A stretch of 64,000 nt of DNA from Pseudomonas graminis (lineage in GTDB: Bacteria; Pseudomonadota; Gammaproteobacteria; Pseudomonadales; Pseudomonadaceae). The notes below the pieces were generated by a model, which did no database searches, was not told where the DNA came from, and saw only the letters and a list, made by a program, of their open reading frames with translations. This document shows positions 19,904 to 31,696 of the stretch, in pieces. The stretch's first letter is position 1, and the number at the start of each line of letters is the position of its first letter. Both the position numbers and the translations under genes were made by a program. The stretch is from positions 62,001 through 126,000 of the forward strand of contig NZ_MTSB01000002.1 of assembly GCF_002093745.1 (NCBI RefSeq), written 5' to 3'.

Positions 19904-20370
19904 TGCAAAACCGTGCCATCGAAACCGGGGTCGGCCTGTTCCTGCTGGCCGGGATACTGGCTCTGCTCCTGCTGGCCCTGCGAGTCAGTGGTCTGAGCAC
20001 AAGTGCGAGTACTGACACTTATAAACTTTATGCCTATTTCGACAATCTGGCCGGTTTGACTGTCAGAGCCAAGGTCAGCATGGCGGGTGTGACCATCGGC
20101 AAGGTGACGGCGATCGATCTGGATCGCGATACCTTCACAGGTCGCGTCACGCTGGAGATCCAGAAGAAGGTCGACAACCTGCCTTCGGACTCGACCGCCT
20201 CGATTCTGACTGCGGGCCTGCTGGGTGAAAAATACATAGGTATCAGCGTCGGCGGCGATGACAAGCTTCTCAAGGATGGCGGGACCATCCATGACACGCA
20301 GTCTTCTCTAGTGCTTGAAGACCTGATCGGAAAATTCCTGCTCAATACAGTAAGTAAAGACGCCAAGTGA
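19903..20370 (+). CDS. mlaD: Phospholipid-binding MCE-domain protein MlaD
   Basis: Membrane-anchored periplasmic protein of 155 aa; family members form a hexameric ring that holds phospholipid. There is one N-terminal membrane helix (VGLFLLAGILALLLLALRVSGL) and then a single MCE domain containing YAYFDNLAGLTVRAKVSMAGV and LGEKYIGISVGG. It overlaps mlaE by one base and is followed by mlaC after 10 nt. Confidence 0.96.
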   Translation: MQNRAIETGVGLFLLAGILALLLLALRVSGLSTSASTDTYKLYAYFDNLAGLTVRAKVSMAGVTIGKVTAIDLDRDTFTGRVTLEIQKKVDNLPSDSTASILTAGLLGEKYIGISVGGDDKLLKDGGTIHDTQSSLVLEDLIGKFLLNTVSKDAK

Positions 20371-20380
20371 GGAGCTTCAA

Positions 20381-21031
20381 ATGATCTCTATTCTGCGCCG
20401 TGGTCTGCTGGTATTGCTGGCCGCTCTGCCGATGCTGGCCAATGCTGCGGCGACCCCCTCCGCCCATGATCTGGTGGAACGCACCACCAAGGAATTGCTG
20501 AGTGACCTCGCGACCAATCGCGAAGCGTACAAGTCCAACCCTCAAGCGTTCTACAACGCGTTGAACCGCATCGTCGGGCCGGTCGTGGATGCCGATGGCA
20601 TTTCCAAAAGCATCATGACCGTCAAGTACTCCCGCCAGGCTACGCCTAAGCAGGTGAAGCGCTTCGAAGAAAACTTCAAGCGCAGCCTGATGCAGTTCTA
20701 CGGCAATGCGCTGCTTGAGTTCAATAACCAGGGCATCACCGTTGCACCGGCCAAGGACGAAGGCGATGACCGAACCACTGTAGACATGCAGGTCAAGGGC
20801 GGCAACGGCGCTGTCTATCCGGTTTCCTACACGCTGGTGAAGCTGAACGGCGAGTGGAAAGTTCGTAACGTTGTCATTAATGGCATCAACATCGGCAAGC
20901 TGTTCCGCGACCAGTTCTCCGATGCCATGCAGCGCAATGGTAACGACCTGGACCAGACGATCGATGGTTGGGCCGGCGAGGTTGCCAAGACCAAGTCCAC
21001 CGTAGACGCTTCGCAGAAGCCGGCACAATGA
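20381..21031 (+). CDS. mlaC: Periplasmic phospholipid-binding protein MlaC
   Basis: Soluble shuttle carrying phospholipids between the outer-membrane MlaA complex and MlaFEDB; 216 aa. A signal peptide is visible (RGLLVLLAALPMLANAAA), with cleavage expected around residue 23. The mature NTF2-like fold includes ALNRIVGPVVDADGISKSIM and KLNGEWKVRNVVINGINI. The TGA overlaps the ATG of mlaB by 4 nt. Confidence 0.95.
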   Translation: MISILRRGLLVLLAALPMLANAAATPSAHDLVERTTKELLSDLATNREAYKSNPQAFYNALNRIVGPVVDADGISKSIMTVKYSRQATPKQVKRFEENFKRSLMQFYGNALLEFNNQGITVAPAKDEGDDRTTVDMQVKGGNGAVYPVSYTLVKLNGEWKVRNVVINGINIGKLFRDQFSDAMQRNGNDLDQTIDGWAGEVAKTKSTVDASQKPAQ

Positions 21032-21333
21032 GCGAGTCCGCTGTCCGTCTGGTCGGGCCGGGCGAGCTGATGCTGGTCGGGGTGCTGGATTACCGCACCG
21101 GGCCGCAACTGCGCAAGCAGGGTGCGGCGCTGATCAAATCCGGCGACCTGGCCGAACTGACGCTTGATTGTTCCGGTGTCGAGAAGTCCAGCAGTGTAGG
21201 ATTGGCGTTGCTGCTGGCGTTCATGCGCGATGCGCGGGACGCAGGCAAGTCGATGACCGTTCGTTCGCTGCCTGAAGACATGCGCCAGATAGCCCGTGTT
21301 TCAGGCCTGACCGAGCTGCTGGGCACCCACTGA
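21028..21333 (+). CDS. mlaB: STAS-domain protein MlaB
   Basis: Small cytoplasmic STAS protein (101 aa) that binds MlaF and is needed for activity of the Mla ABC complex. The STAS signature is LTLDCSGVEKSSSVGLALLL, in which the Asp and Ser positions are typical. The start is ATG 21028, overlapping the mlaC stop (ATGA). It is the last gene of mlaFEDCB; a terminator-like hairpin follows. Confidence 0.93.
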   Translation: MSESAVRLVGPGELMLVGVLDYRTGPQLRKQGAALIKSGDLAELTLDCSGVEKSSSVGLALLLAFMRDARDAGKSMTVRSLPEDMRQIARVSGLTELLGTH

Positions 21334-21347
21334 CAGGCGTTATCGAG

Positions 21348-21401
21348 AAAGCCCTTTATCCGGGACCCGCTCGTCGGGCTTCGCATAACATGGGCTTTTT
21401 T
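21348..21401 (+). terminator. Terminator after mlaB
   Basis: AAAGCCC (21348-21354) pairs with GGGCTTT (21392-21398), followed by further T residues. The 37-nt loop contains an inner GGGCTT that could compete for pairing. It lies just before the bolA-like gene, separating it from mla. Confidence 0.55.
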
Positions 21402-21447
21402 GTATGATGGCCGACCCGCGCGCGTACAGCGCCGATCGAGGTTAAGC

Positions 21448-22976
<1,529 letters not shown>

Positions 22977-22987
22977 TAGCGAGTGGT

Positions 22988-23101
22988 CCTGGTGCCGCTG
23001 GCATCAGGATCGCCTGTTCCGTCACGGGTGTGATTTCTGATTCGTTTCACTTCAGGTCGACCGGGCCTGAAGGTTGTCACGCGCCGCTTGCGTCGTGACA
23101 A
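22988..23101 (+). promoter_or_regulatory. Three hairpins between murA and hisG
   Basis: The murA-hisG gap (154 nt) contains three inverted repeats: CCTGGTGCC/GGCATCAGG (22988-23008, one wobble), CTTCAGG/CCTGAAG (23050-23072) and TTGTCACG/CGTGACAA (23074-23101). None is followed by a good T-run, and there is no run of His codons that would indicate a leader peptide. They may end murA transcripts or structure the hisG leader. Confidence 0.45.
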
Positions 23102-23130
23102 AAGTTTCCTGATAAGGACTGACGTTTCCC

Positions 23131-23766
23131 ATGTTGACCATCGCACTGTCCAAGGGCCGCATTCTTGACGACACTCTGCCGCTTCTCGCTGAAGCCGGCA
23201 TTGTGCCGACCGAGAATCCGGACAAGAGCCGCAAGCTCATCATCCCCACGACTCAGGCCGACGTGCGTCTGCTGATCGTGCGTGCCACCGATGTGCCGAC
23301 CTACGTCGAGCATGGTGCCGCCGATCTGGGCGTCGCAGGCAAGGATGTGTTGATGGAATACACCGGCCAGGGCCTGTACGAGCCGCTGGACTTGCAGATT
23401 GCCAAGTGCAAGCTCATGACCGCCGGTGCCATCGGCGCCGTGGAGCCCAAAGGGCGTCTGCGTGTGGCCACCAAGTTCGTCAATGTTGCCAAGCGTTACT
23501 ACGCCGAGCAGGGCCGTCAGGTCGATATCATCAAGCTGTACGGCTCTATGGAGCTGGCGCCGCTGATCGGCCTGGCAGACAAGATCATCGACGTGGTCGA
23601 CACCGGCAACACCTTGCGTGCCAATGGTCTCGAACCGCAGGAACTGATTGCCCACATCAGTTCGCGACTGGTGGTCAACAAGGCTTCCATGAAGATGCAG
23701 CATGCCCGCATCCAGGCCCTCATCGACACCCTGCGCAAGGCAGTCGAGTCGCGACACCGCAGCTGA
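23131..23766 (+). CDS. hisG: ATP phosphoribosyltransferase, short form HisG
   Basis: First enzyme of histidine synthesis (ATP + PRPP). At 211 aa it is the short HisG type, which lacks the C-terminal regulatory domain and needs the HisRS-like subunit HisZ for activity and feedback control. Visible are [16 protein letters not shown] and the PRPP-binding stretch [16 protein letters not shown]. hisZ is not in this window. The start is ATG 23131 with AAGGA upstream. Confidence 0.96.
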   Translation: MLTIALSKGRILDDTLPLLAEAGIVPTENPDKSRKLIIPTTQADVRLLIVRATDVPTYVEHGAADLGVAGKDVLMEYTGQGLYEPLDLQIAKCKLMTAGAIGAVEPKGRLRVATKFVNVAKRYYAEQGRQVDIIKLYGSMELAPLIGLADKIIDVVDTGNTLRANGLEPQELIAHISSRLVVNKASMKMQHARIQALIDTLRKAVESRHRS

Positions 23767-23775
23767 TCCCCCCAC

Positions 23776-23863
23776 GCAACGTCGAGTTGCGTCCAGCTAT
23801 CCGTGTCATAGCCAAATTTCTCAGGTGCCTGCGCGGATAGCTTGGTAGCTTTAGGCTCCTGAG
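23776..23863 (+). promoter_or_regulatory. Competing hairpins in the hisG-hisD gap
   Basis: This short gap contains GCAAC/GTTGC (23776-23790), a 9-bp pair AGCTATCCG/CGGATAGCT (23795-23803 with 23834-23842) and CTCAGG/CCTGAG (23820-23825 with 23858-23863). The last pair has one arm inside the loop of the second and one outside, so the two can form a pseudoknot or be mutually exclusive. It ends 26 nt before hisD. Confidence 0.4.
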
Positions 23864-23889
23864 CATCCGCCAATTATTGAGGCCCTGTT

Positions 23890-25236
23890 ATGACCACTCC
23901 CACTGCCATTCGCCGACTTGATGCTGCTGACCCGGATTTCGCACGACATCTGGATCATCTGCTGAGCTGGGAAAGTGTGTCTGACGACTCGGTCAACCAG
24001 CGCGTGCTCGATATCATCAAGGCCGTGCGTGAGCGTGGCGATGCCGCACTGGTCGAATTCACTCAGAAGTTCGACGGTCTGCAGGTCGCGTCGATGGCCG
24101 ACCTGATTCTGCCTCGCGAACGTCTGGAACTGGCATTGACCCGGATCACACCGGTTCAGCGCGAAGCCCTGGAAAAAGCGGCGGAGCGGGTGCGCAGCTA
24201 CCACGAAAAGCAGAAGCAGGATTCCTGGAGCTACACCGAGGCCGACGGCACGGTGCTGGGCCAGAAAGTCACACCGCTGGACCGCGCAGGCCTGTATGTG
24301 CCGGGTGGCAAGGCGTCCTACCCATCGTCGGTGTTGATGAATGCCATTCCGGCGAAGGTGGCGGGCGTGACCGAAGTGGTCATGGTTGTGCCGACGCCGC
24401 GTGGTGAAATCAACGAGCTGGTGTTGGCGGCGGCGTGCATCGCCGGTGTTGATCGCGTGTTCACCATTGGTGGCGCTCAGGCCGTCGCGGCCCTGGCTTA
24501 CGGCACTGAAAGCGTGCCGAAGGTCGACAAAGTGGTCGGCCCTGGCAATATTTATGTCGCCACGGCCAAGCGCCATGTGTTCGGGCAAGTCGGCATCGAC
24601 ATGATCGCCGGTCCTTCCGAGATTCTGGTGGTGTGCGACGGTCAGACCGATCCTGACTGGATCGCGATGGACCTGTTCTCACAGGCCGAGCACGATGAGG
24701 ATGCCCAGGCGATTCTGGTCAGCCCGGATGCCGGTTTCCTCGACAAGGTGGCGGCCAGCATCACCCGTTTGTTGCCGACAATGGCGCGAGCAGCCATTGT
24801 CGAAACATCGATCAATGGCCGTGGCGCGCTGATCAAGGTGGCGGACATGGCGCAAGCCATCGAAGTAGCCAACCGCATCGCGCCCGAACACCTTGAGCTG
24901 TCCGTCGCCGATCCCGAAGCGTGGCTGCCGCACATTCGTCACGCAGGGGCGATCTTCATGGGGCGCCATACCTCCGAAGCGCTGGGTGACTACTGTGCCG
25001 GTCCCAACCATGTCTTGCCGACGTCGGGTACGGCGCGCTTCTCTTCGCCCTTGGGCGTCTACGATTTTCAAAAGCGTTCGTCGATCATCTACTGCTCGCC
25101 AGAGGGGGCGTCCGAGCTGGGCAAGACGGCGTCCGTGCTGGCGCGTGGTGAGTCATTGAGCGGACATGCCCGCAGTGCCGAATACCGCATCACTGATCTC
25201 GACTGGAAAGCTGGCAACCTTGAGGACGGCAAATAA
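23890..25236 (+). CDS. hisD: Histidinol dehydrogenase HisD
   Basis: Zinc enzyme performing the last two NAD-dependent oxidations from histidinol to histidine; 448 aa. Typical regions are [20 protein letters not shown], the NAD-binding stretch [16 protein letters not shown], the family signature around [12 protein letters not shown], and metal-ligand region [10 protein letters not shown]. Its stop overlaps the hisC start by one base (TAATG). A 245-codon minus frame over the 5' half is a shadow. Confidence 0.97.
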   Translation: MTTPTAIRRLDAADPDFARHLDHLLSWESVSDDSVNQRVLDIIKAVRERGDAALVEFTQKFDGLQVASMADLILPRERLELALTRITPVQREALEKAAERVRSYHEKQKQDSWSYTEADGTVLGQKVTPLDRAGLYVPGGKASYPSSVLMNAIPAKVAGVTEVVMVVPTPRGEINELVLAAACIAGVDRVFTIGGAQAVAALAYGTESVPKVDKVVGPGNIYVATAKRHVFGQVGIDMIAGPSEILVVCDGQTDPDWIAMDLFSQAEHDEDAQAILVSPDAGFLDKVAASITRLLPTMARAAIVETSINGRGALIKVADMAQAIEVANRIAPEHLELSVADPEAWLPHIRHAGAIFMGRHTSEALGDYCAGPNHVLPTSGTARFSSPLGVYDFQKRSSIIYCSPEGASELGKTASVLARGESLSGHARSAEYRITDLDWKAGNLEDGK

Positions 25237-26288
25237 TGAGCAAATTCTGGAGCCCTTTCGTCAGTGGTCTGGTGCCTTACGTGCCGGGCGAGCAGCCGAA
25301 GCTGACCAAACTGGTGAAACTCAACACCAATGAAAACCCTTATGGCCCGTCGCCCAAGGCTGTCGAGGCGATGCGCGCCGCGCTGACCGACGACTTGCGT
25401 CTGTACCCCGACCCCAACAGCGACCTGCTCAAGCACGCCGTGGCCGATTATTACAATGTGCAGCCCAACCAGGTCTTTCTCGGCAACGGTTCCGATGAAG
25501 TGCTGGCGCACATCTTTCACGCGTTGTTTCAACACGATGCGCCGCTGTTGTTTCCGGACATCAGTTACAGCTTTTACCCGGTCTATTGCGGCTTGTACGG
25601 CATCGACTACGAAATGGTCGCGCTGGACGAGCAGTTTCAGATTCGCGCCGAAGACTACGCCAGGCCGAATGCCGGAATCATCTTCCCCAACCCGAATGCG
25701 CCGACGGGCTGCCTGCTGGGGCTGGACGCGGTCGAGCGGATCATCAAGGCCAGCCCGGACTCGGTGGTCGTGGTTGACGAAGCGTACATCGACTTTGGTG
25801 GCGAAACCGCGATCACGCTGGTGGATCGCTACCCGAACCTGCTGGTCACACAAACCTTGTCCAAGTCGCGTTCGCTGGCCGGTCTGCGTGTCGGCCTTGC
25901 TGTCGGGCACCCGGATTTGATCGAGGCGCTGGAGCGGGTCAAGAACAGCTTCAACTCTTACCCGCTGGATCGCATGGCCAACGTGGGCGGTGCGGCGGCT
26001 TTCGAGGATCGCGAGCATTTCGAGTCGACGCGCAACAAGGTCATCGAAAGTCGCGAGGCGCTGGTGGGGCAGTTGCAGAGCAAGGGTTTTGAAGTGCTGC
26101 CCTCGGCCGCCAACTTCATTTTCGCTCGCCACCCGCAACACGACGCGGCCGGTCTGGCTGCAAAGCTGCGCGAACAGGGCGTCATCGTCCGTCACTTCAC
26201 GCAGCAACGCATCGCCCAGTTCCTGCGCATCAGCATCGGCACGCCGGAGCAGCATCAGGCGTTGCTGGAAGGGTTGAGCGATATCTGA
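25236..26288 (+). CDS. hisC: Histidinol-phosphate aminotransferase HisC
   Basis: PLP-dependent aminotransferase, 350 aa, converting imidazole acetol phosphate to histidinol phosphate. The PLP Lys is in [14 protein letters not shown]; other fold I markers are [13 protein letters not shown] near the N-terminus, the FPNPNAPTG motif and [11 protein letters not shown]. It is coupled to hisD by a TAATG overlap and is the last plus-strand gene before the convergent algW. Confidence 0.95.
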   Translation: MSKFWSPFVSGLVPYVPGEQPKLTKLVKLNTNENPYGPSPKAVEAMRAALTDDLRLYPDPNSDLLKHAVADYYNVQPNQVFLGNGSDEVLAHIFHALFQHDAPLLFPDISYSFYPVYCGLYGIDYEMVALDEQFQIRAEDYARPNAGIIFPNPNAPTGCLLGLDAVERIIKASPDSVVVVDEAYIDFGGETAITLVDRYPNLLVTQTLSKSRSLAGLRVGLAVGHPDLIEALERVKNSFNSYPLDRMANVGGAAAFEDREHFESTRNKVIESREALVGQLQSKGFEVLPSAANFIFARHPQHDAAGLAAKLREQGVIVRHFTQQRIAQFLRISIGTPEQHQALLEGLSDI

Positions 26289-26298
26289 GACGCGGATC

Positions 26299-26322
26299 GG
26301 TCAGCCCGAAAACGGGCTGGCC
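26299..26322. terminator. Hairpin between convergent hisC and algW
   Basis: CAGCCCG-AAAA-CGGGCTG, extendable by three more pairs (one wobble), lies 10 nt after the hisC stop. There is no T-run, so termination would rely on the stem or on Rho. Confidence 0.55.
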
Positions 26323-26342
26323 ATGCGCTGCCACTCAAGATC

Positions 26343-26461
26343 GGACGCAGGGCGTCCAGAACGGTATGCCCACGCGGAGCATGGGCACGATAGTGTGTTG
26401 AAGACGCCTGTCGTTACGCACGCTCCGGCGTGGGATTGCCTTTCGTGACGCTCTGCGTCAC
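26343..26461. repeat. Cluster of four related short palindromes (P. syringae-type repeat)
   Basis: Four palindromes follow each other in about 120 nt: GGACGC-AGG-GCGTCC (26343-26357), TGCCCACG...CATGGGCA (26367-26387), CACGC-TCCG-GCGTG (26419-26432) and GTGACGC-TCT-GCGTCAC (26445-26461). All share an ACGC/GCGT core around a short centre resembling GAG or CTC. Such mosaics occur as dispersed intergenic repeats in P. syringae genomes. No coding sequence lies here. Confidence 0.65.
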
Positions 26462-26486
26462 AGGTCTGTTTTCAGGTACTGGCGCG

Positions 26487-27647
<1,161 letters not shown>

Positions 27648-27758
27648 TGAACACGTCCTGATGGTTGCGGGCGCAGAAAGTTTAGCCACGGGTGCGCCAT
27701 AATGGCGGGCATTATACGAGTACAACGCAGCTCTGAACTGCATATTTAGGAGTCTTTT

Positions 27759-28517
27759 ATGGCTGTTGCTCTGAGCACTCTGGTCGAAGAAGCCGACCGT
27801 TATCTGAACAGCGCCCGGATTCAGGATTACTGCCCCAATGGCCTTCAGGTCGAAGGGCGGCCGCAGGTCATGCGTATCGTCAGTGGTGTGACGGCCAGTC
27901 AGGCATTGCTGGACGCCGCTGTCGATGCTCAGGCGGATCTGATCCTGGTCCATCACGGTTATTTCTGGAAGGGCGAAAACCCCTGTGTGGTCGGCATGAA
28001 GCAGCGGCGTCTGAAGACCTTGCTCAAACATGCCATCAGCCTGCTTGCCTATCACTTGCCGCTGGATGTGCATCCCGAGGTGGGCAATAACGTGCAACTC
28101 GCGCGTCAGCTGGATATCACGGTCGAAGGGCCGCTGGACCCTGAAAACTCAAAAATCGTCGGGCTGGTCGGCTCCCTGTCCGAACCGATGACGCCGCGTG
28201 ACTTTGCCCGTCGCGTACAGGACGCACTGGGTCGCGAGCCGTTGCTTATCGAAGGCAGCCCGATGATTCGGCGTGTCGGCTGGTGTACCGGAGGCGGGCA
28301 GGGTTACATCGATCAGGCGGTGCTGGAAGGCGTTGATCTTTTCCTGAGCGGTGAAGCATCGGAGCAGACCTTTCACAGCGCCCGGGAAAACGACATCAGC
28401 TTTATCGCGGCCGGTCACCACGCCACCGAACGATACGGCGTGCAGGCGCTGGGGGATTATCTGGCGCGGCGTTTTGCGCTTGAGCATATTTTCATCGACT
28501 GCCCGAACCCGATCTGA
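27759..28517 (+). CDS. Nif3-like dinuclear metal-binding protein (YbgI family)
   Basis: 252-aa protein of the Nif3/DUF34 family, a conserved dinuclear metal-centre fold. Its role is unsettled; GTP cyclohydrolase I type 2-like or metal-chaperone functions have been proposed. Metal-ligand motifs are ILVHHGYFWKG near residue 65 and AGHHATERYGVQAL near the C-terminus. A good AGGAG precedes ATG 27759. It is divergent from algW with a 111-nt gap that contains a minus-strand TATAAT suited to algW. Confidence 0.9.
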   Translation: MAVALSTLVEEADRYLNSARIQDYCPNGLQVEGRPQVMRIVSGVTASQALLDAAVDAQADLILVHHGYFWKGENPCVVGMKQRRLKTLLKHAISLLAYHLPLDVHPEVGNNVQLARQLDITVEGPLDPENSKIVGLVGSLSEPMTPRDFARRVQDALGREPLLIEGSPMIRRVGWCTGGGQGYIDQAVLEGVDLFLSGEASEQTFHSARENDISFIAAGHHATERYGVQALGDYLARRFALEHIFIDCPNPI

Positions 28518-28542
28518 TTCATCAAGCTGCGGGGCATATGCA

Positions 28543-28580
28543 TAGATCGTTTCGATCTAGACGCATCGCTGATTAGCGAT
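28543..28580. promoter_or_regulatory. Two palindromes upstream of cysD
   Basis: TAGATCG-TTT-CGATCTA (28543-28559) and ATCGCT-GATT-AGCGAT (28565-28580) lie 5 nt apart, about 85-120 nt before cysD and just past the end of the Nif3-like gene. They could be a terminator for the upstream gene or operator sites for sulfur control of cysDNC. No binding protein can be named. Confidence 0.4.
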
Positions 28581-28663
28581 ATCACGCATGTTAAAGTGCC
28601 CGGCTCGAATACGGCCCGCAGGCCGCCCCGGGTTTTTCCGGTCCATAACGAACGTGAGTAGCC

Positions 28664-29581
28664 ATGGTTGACAAACTGACGCATCTGAAACAGCTGGAGG
28701 CGGAAAGCATCCACATCATCCGCGAGGTCGCCGCCGAGTTCGATAACCCGGTGATGCTGTACTCGATCGGCAAGGATTCGGCCGTGATGCTGCACCTGGC
28801 ACGCAAGGCCTTCTTCCCCGGCAAATTGCCGTTTCCGGTCATGCACGTCGATACACGCTGGAAATTCCAGGAGATGTATCGCTTTCGTGACCAGATGGTC
28901 GAAGAAATGGGCCTGGACCTGATCACCCATATCAACCCCGATGGCGTGGCGCAGGGTATCAACCCGTTCACCCACGGCAGCGCCAAACACACCGACATCA
29001 TGAAGACCGAAGGCCTGAAGCAGGCGCTCGACAAGCATGGTTTCGACGCCGCGTTCGGCGGCGCCCGACGCGACGAGGAAAAGTCCCGGGCCAAAGAACG
29101 CGTTTACTCGTTCCGTGACAGCAAACACCGCTGGGACCCGAAAAACCAGCGTCCCGAGCTGTGGAATGTCTACAACGGCAACGTCAACAAGGGCGAGTCG
29201 ATCCGCGTGTTCCCGCTGTCCAACTGGACCGAGCTGGACATCTGGCAGTACATCTACCTCGAAGGCATCCCGATCGTACCGCTGTATTTCGCCGCCGAGC
29301 GCGACGTGATCGAGAAGAACGGTACGCTGATCATGATCGACGATGATCGTATCCTCGAGCATCTGACCGATGAAGAGAAGTCGCGCATCGTCAAGAAAAA
29401 GGTCCGTTTCCGTACGCTGGGTTGCTACCCGCTGACCGGTGCAGTCGAGTCCGACGCGACCAGCCTGACCGATATCATCCAGGAAATGCTGCTGACACGA
29501 ACTTCCGAACGCCAGGGCCGGGTCATTGACCACGATGGTGCTGGCTCGATGGAAGAAAAGAAACGTCAGGGTTATTTCTAA
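28664..29581 (+). CDS. cysD: Sulfate adenylyltransferase subunit 2, CysD
   Basis: Catalytic subunit of ATP sulfurylase, which makes adenosine 5'-phosphosulfate from sulfate and ATP; 305 aa. The PP-loop motif is [14 protein letters not shown] (about residues 31-44), with the conserved [17 protein letters not shown] and the C-terminal RQGYF. It works with the GTPase CysN, encoded 12 nt downstream. The cysN ribosome site (AAGGAGG) overlaps the cysD stop. Confidence 0.97.
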   Translation: MVDKLTHLKQLEAESIHIIREVAAEFDNPVMLYSIGKDSAVMLHLARKAFFPGKLPFPVMHVDTRWKFQEMYRFRDQMVEEMGLDLITHINPDGVAQGINPFTHGSAKHTDIMKTEGLKQALDKHGFDAAFGGARRDEEKSRAKERVYSFRDSKHRWDPKNQRPELWNVYNGNVNKGESIRVFPLSNWTELDIWQYIYLEGIPIVPLYFAAERDVIEKNGTLIMIDDDRILEHLTDEEKSRIVKKKVRFRTLGCYPLTGAVESDATSLTDIIQEMLLTRTSERQGRVIDHDGAGSMEEKKRQGYF

Positions 29582-29593
29582 GGAGGATGTCAC

Positions 29594-31492
29594 ATGTCGC
29601 ATCAATCTGATTTGATCAGCGAGGACATCCTCGCCTACCTGGGCCAGCACGAACGCAAGGAAATGCTGCGCTTTCTTACCTGTGGCAACGTCGATGACGG
29701 CAAGAGCACGCTGATCGGGCGCCTGCTGCACGATTCCAAGATGATCTACGAAGACCACCTGGAAGCCATCACCCGCGATTCCAAGAAGTCCGGCACCACG
29801 GGCGACGACGTCGACCTCGCGCTGCTGGTAGACGGTCTGCAGGCCGAGCGTGAGCAGGGCATCACCATCGATGTCGCCTACCGCTATTTCTCGACCGCCA
29901 AGCGCAAGTTCATCATTGCCGACACGCCCGGCCACGAGCAGTACACCCGCAACATGGCGACCGGCGCCTCGACCTGTGACCTGGCGATCATTCTGGTGGA
30001 TGCGCGCTACGGCGTGCAGACCCAGACCCGTCGCCACAGCTATATCGCGTCGCTGTTGGGCATCAAGCACATCGTTGTGGCCATCAACAAGATGGACCTC
30101 AACGGCTTCGATGAAAACGTTTTCGAGTCGATCAAGGCCGATTACCTGAAGTTTGCCGAAGGCATCGCGTTCAAGCCGACGACCATGACGTTTGTCCCGA
30201 TGTCGGCGCTCAAGGGCGACAACGTGGTGAACAAGAGCGAGCGCTCGCCGTGGTACACCGGCCAGTCCTTGATGGAGATTCTCGAGACTGTAGAAATCGC
30301 CAGCGACCGCAACTACACGGACCTGCGGTTCCCGGTGCAGTACGTCAACCGTCCGAACCTCAACTTCCGCGGTTTTGCCGGTACGCTGGCCAGTGGCATC
30401 GTGCATAAAGGCGACGAGATTGTCGTTCTGCCGTCGGGCAAGAGCAGCCGTGTGAAGTCCATCGTCACGTTCGAAGGCGAGCTGGAGCAGGCCGGGCCGG
30501 GTCAGGCCGTGACACTGACGATGGAAGACGAGATCGACATTTCTCGTGGCGATCTGCTGGTGCATGCCGACAATGTCCCGCAGGTCAGCGATGCGTTCGA
30601 CGCCATGCTGGTGTGGATGGCCGAAGAGCCGATGCTGCCGGGCAAGAAGTACGACATCAAGCGCGCGACCAGCTACGTGCCGGGCTCGATTGCCAGCATC
30701 ACCCGTCGGGTCGATGTGAACACGCTGGAAGAAGGCCCTGCCAGCGCGTTGCAGTTGAACGAGATCGGCCGCGTCAAGGTCAGTCTCGATGCGCCCATCG
30801 CGCTGGATGGTTACAGCAGCAACCGCACCACGGGCTCGTTCATCGTCATTGATCGATTGACCAATGGCACCGTCGCGGCAGGCATGATCATTGCCAAACC
30901 GGTTTCGGGCGGTGGCTCGCAGCATCATGGCGATCAGGCTCATGTTTCCACGCAAGAGCGTGCGCAGCGTTTCGGCCAGCAGCCGGCCACCGTGCTGTTC
31001 AGCGGCCTGTCCGGCGCTGGCAAGAGCACTCTGGCGTATGCGGTGGAGCGCAAGCTGTTCGACATGGGGCGTGCGGTCTTTGTGCTGGACGGCCAGAACC
31101 TGCGTCATGACCTGAACAAGGGCTTGCCGCAGGACCGTGCCGGTCGTACCGAAAACTGGAGTCGGGCTGCCCATGTGGCGCGTCAGTTCAACGAAGCCGG
31201 GCTGCTGACGCTGGCCGCTTTCGTCGCACCTGACGCCGAAGGGCGTGAACGTGCCAAGGCGCTGATCGGCAAGGATCGTCTGATCACCGTCTACGTTCAG
31301 GCATCCCCGACCGTGTGCCGCGAACGTGATCCGCAGGGCCTGTATGCCGCCGATGGCGACAATATTCCGGGCGAGTCCTTCCCGTATGACGTGCCACTGA
31401 ATGCCGATCTGGTGATCGACACCCAGACACTCAGCGTGGAAGAAAGCGTCAAGCAGGTGCTGGACTTGCTGCGCAGCCGCGGCGCGATCTGA
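29594..31492 (+). CDS. cysNC: Bifunctional sulfate adenylyltransferase GTPase / APS kinase CysNC
   Basis: Fusion protein of 632 aa. The N-terminal part is an EF-Tu-like GTPase (G1 [15 protein letters not shown]3 [12 protein letters not shown]4 NKMD) that drives ATP sulfurylase with CysD. From about residue 460 a separate APS kinase follows ([17 protein letters not shown]), which phosphorylates APS to PAPS. The linker ([20 protein letters not shown]) is polar. The fusion lets APS pass straight to the kinase. It is followed by REP-like repeats and a strong terminator. Confidence 0.97.
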   Translation: MSHQSDLISEDILAYLGQHERKEMLRFLTCGNVDDGKSTLIGRLLHDSKMIYEDHLEAITRDSKKSGTTGDDVDLALLVDGLQAEREQGITIDVAYRYFSTAKRKFIIADTPGHEQYTRNMATGASTCDLAIILVDARYGVQTQTRRHSYIASLLGIKHIVVAINKMDLNGFDENVFESIKADYLKFAEGIAFKPTTMTFVPMSALKGDNVVNKSERSPWYTGQSLMEILETVEIASDRNYTDLRFPVQYVNRPNLNFRGFAGTLASGIVHKGDEIVVLPSGKSSRVKSIVTFEGELEQAGPGQAVTLTMEDEIDISRGDLLVHADNVPQVSDAFDAMLVWMAEEPMLPGKKYDIKRATSYVPGSIASITRRVDVNTLEEGPASALQLNEIGRVKVSLDAPIALDGYSSNRTTGSFIVIDRLTNGTVAAGMIIAKPVSGGGSQHHGDQAHVSTQERAQRFGQQPATVLFSGLSGAGKSTLAYAVERKLFDMGRAVFVLDGQNLRHDLNKGLPQDRAGRTENWSRAAHVARQFNEAGLLTLAAFVAPDAEGRERAKALIGKDRLITVYVQASPTVCRERDPQGLYAADGDNIPGESFPYDVPLNADLVIDTQTLSVEESVKQVLDLLRSRGAI

Positions 31493-31542
31493 TACGAATG
31501 CAGGCGTGAGAGACCAATGGTCTTCAGCGCCCTGCATTGGCC

Positions 31543-31628
31543 TCTTCGCGAGCAAGCTCGCTCCCACAATGGTGCGCACGCACGATCTTGTGGGTGCGAC
31601 CGGGGCGGCGATCCGCATTGCTCGCGAA
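31543..31628. repeat. Inverted pair of REP-like elements after cysNC
   Basis: The plus strand shows TTCGCGAGCAAGCTCGCTCC around 31545-31564, a typical Pseudomonas REP core with palindrome GCGAGC-AA-GCTCGC. The complement of 31616-31628 gives TTCGCGAGCAAT, a second copy facing the first. Together they form a BIME-like unit between cysNC and the terminator. No ORF here is credible. Confidence 0.7.
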
Positions 31629-31640
31629 GGGGGCGGACCC

Positions 31641-31685
31641 ACAAAAAAGCCCGCCGCAGAGGCTCTCTGCGGCGGGCTTTTGTGT
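31641..31685. terminator. Strong bidirectional terminator between cysNC and yhcB
   Basis: A 13-bp perfect GC-rich stem (31649-31661 with 31665-31677) with a 3-nt loop is flanked by A6 on the left and T4 on the right. It can end cysNC transcripts and also yhcB transcripts from the other strand. Confidence 0.9.
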
Positions 31686-31696
31686 GGCGGCAAAGC

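Noticed and set aside
27648..28097. N-terminal extension of algW by 150 codons
   Set aside because: It crosses the divergent promoter and the Nif3-like gene. The ATG at 27647 is followed directly by the expected membrane anchor.
28457..31693. A 1078-codon open frame antisense to cysD-cysNC
   Set aside because: Its codons mirror the high-GC third positions of cysD/cysNC, there is no domain-like composition (it is His/Gln/Arg-rich), and it spans two well-supported genes.
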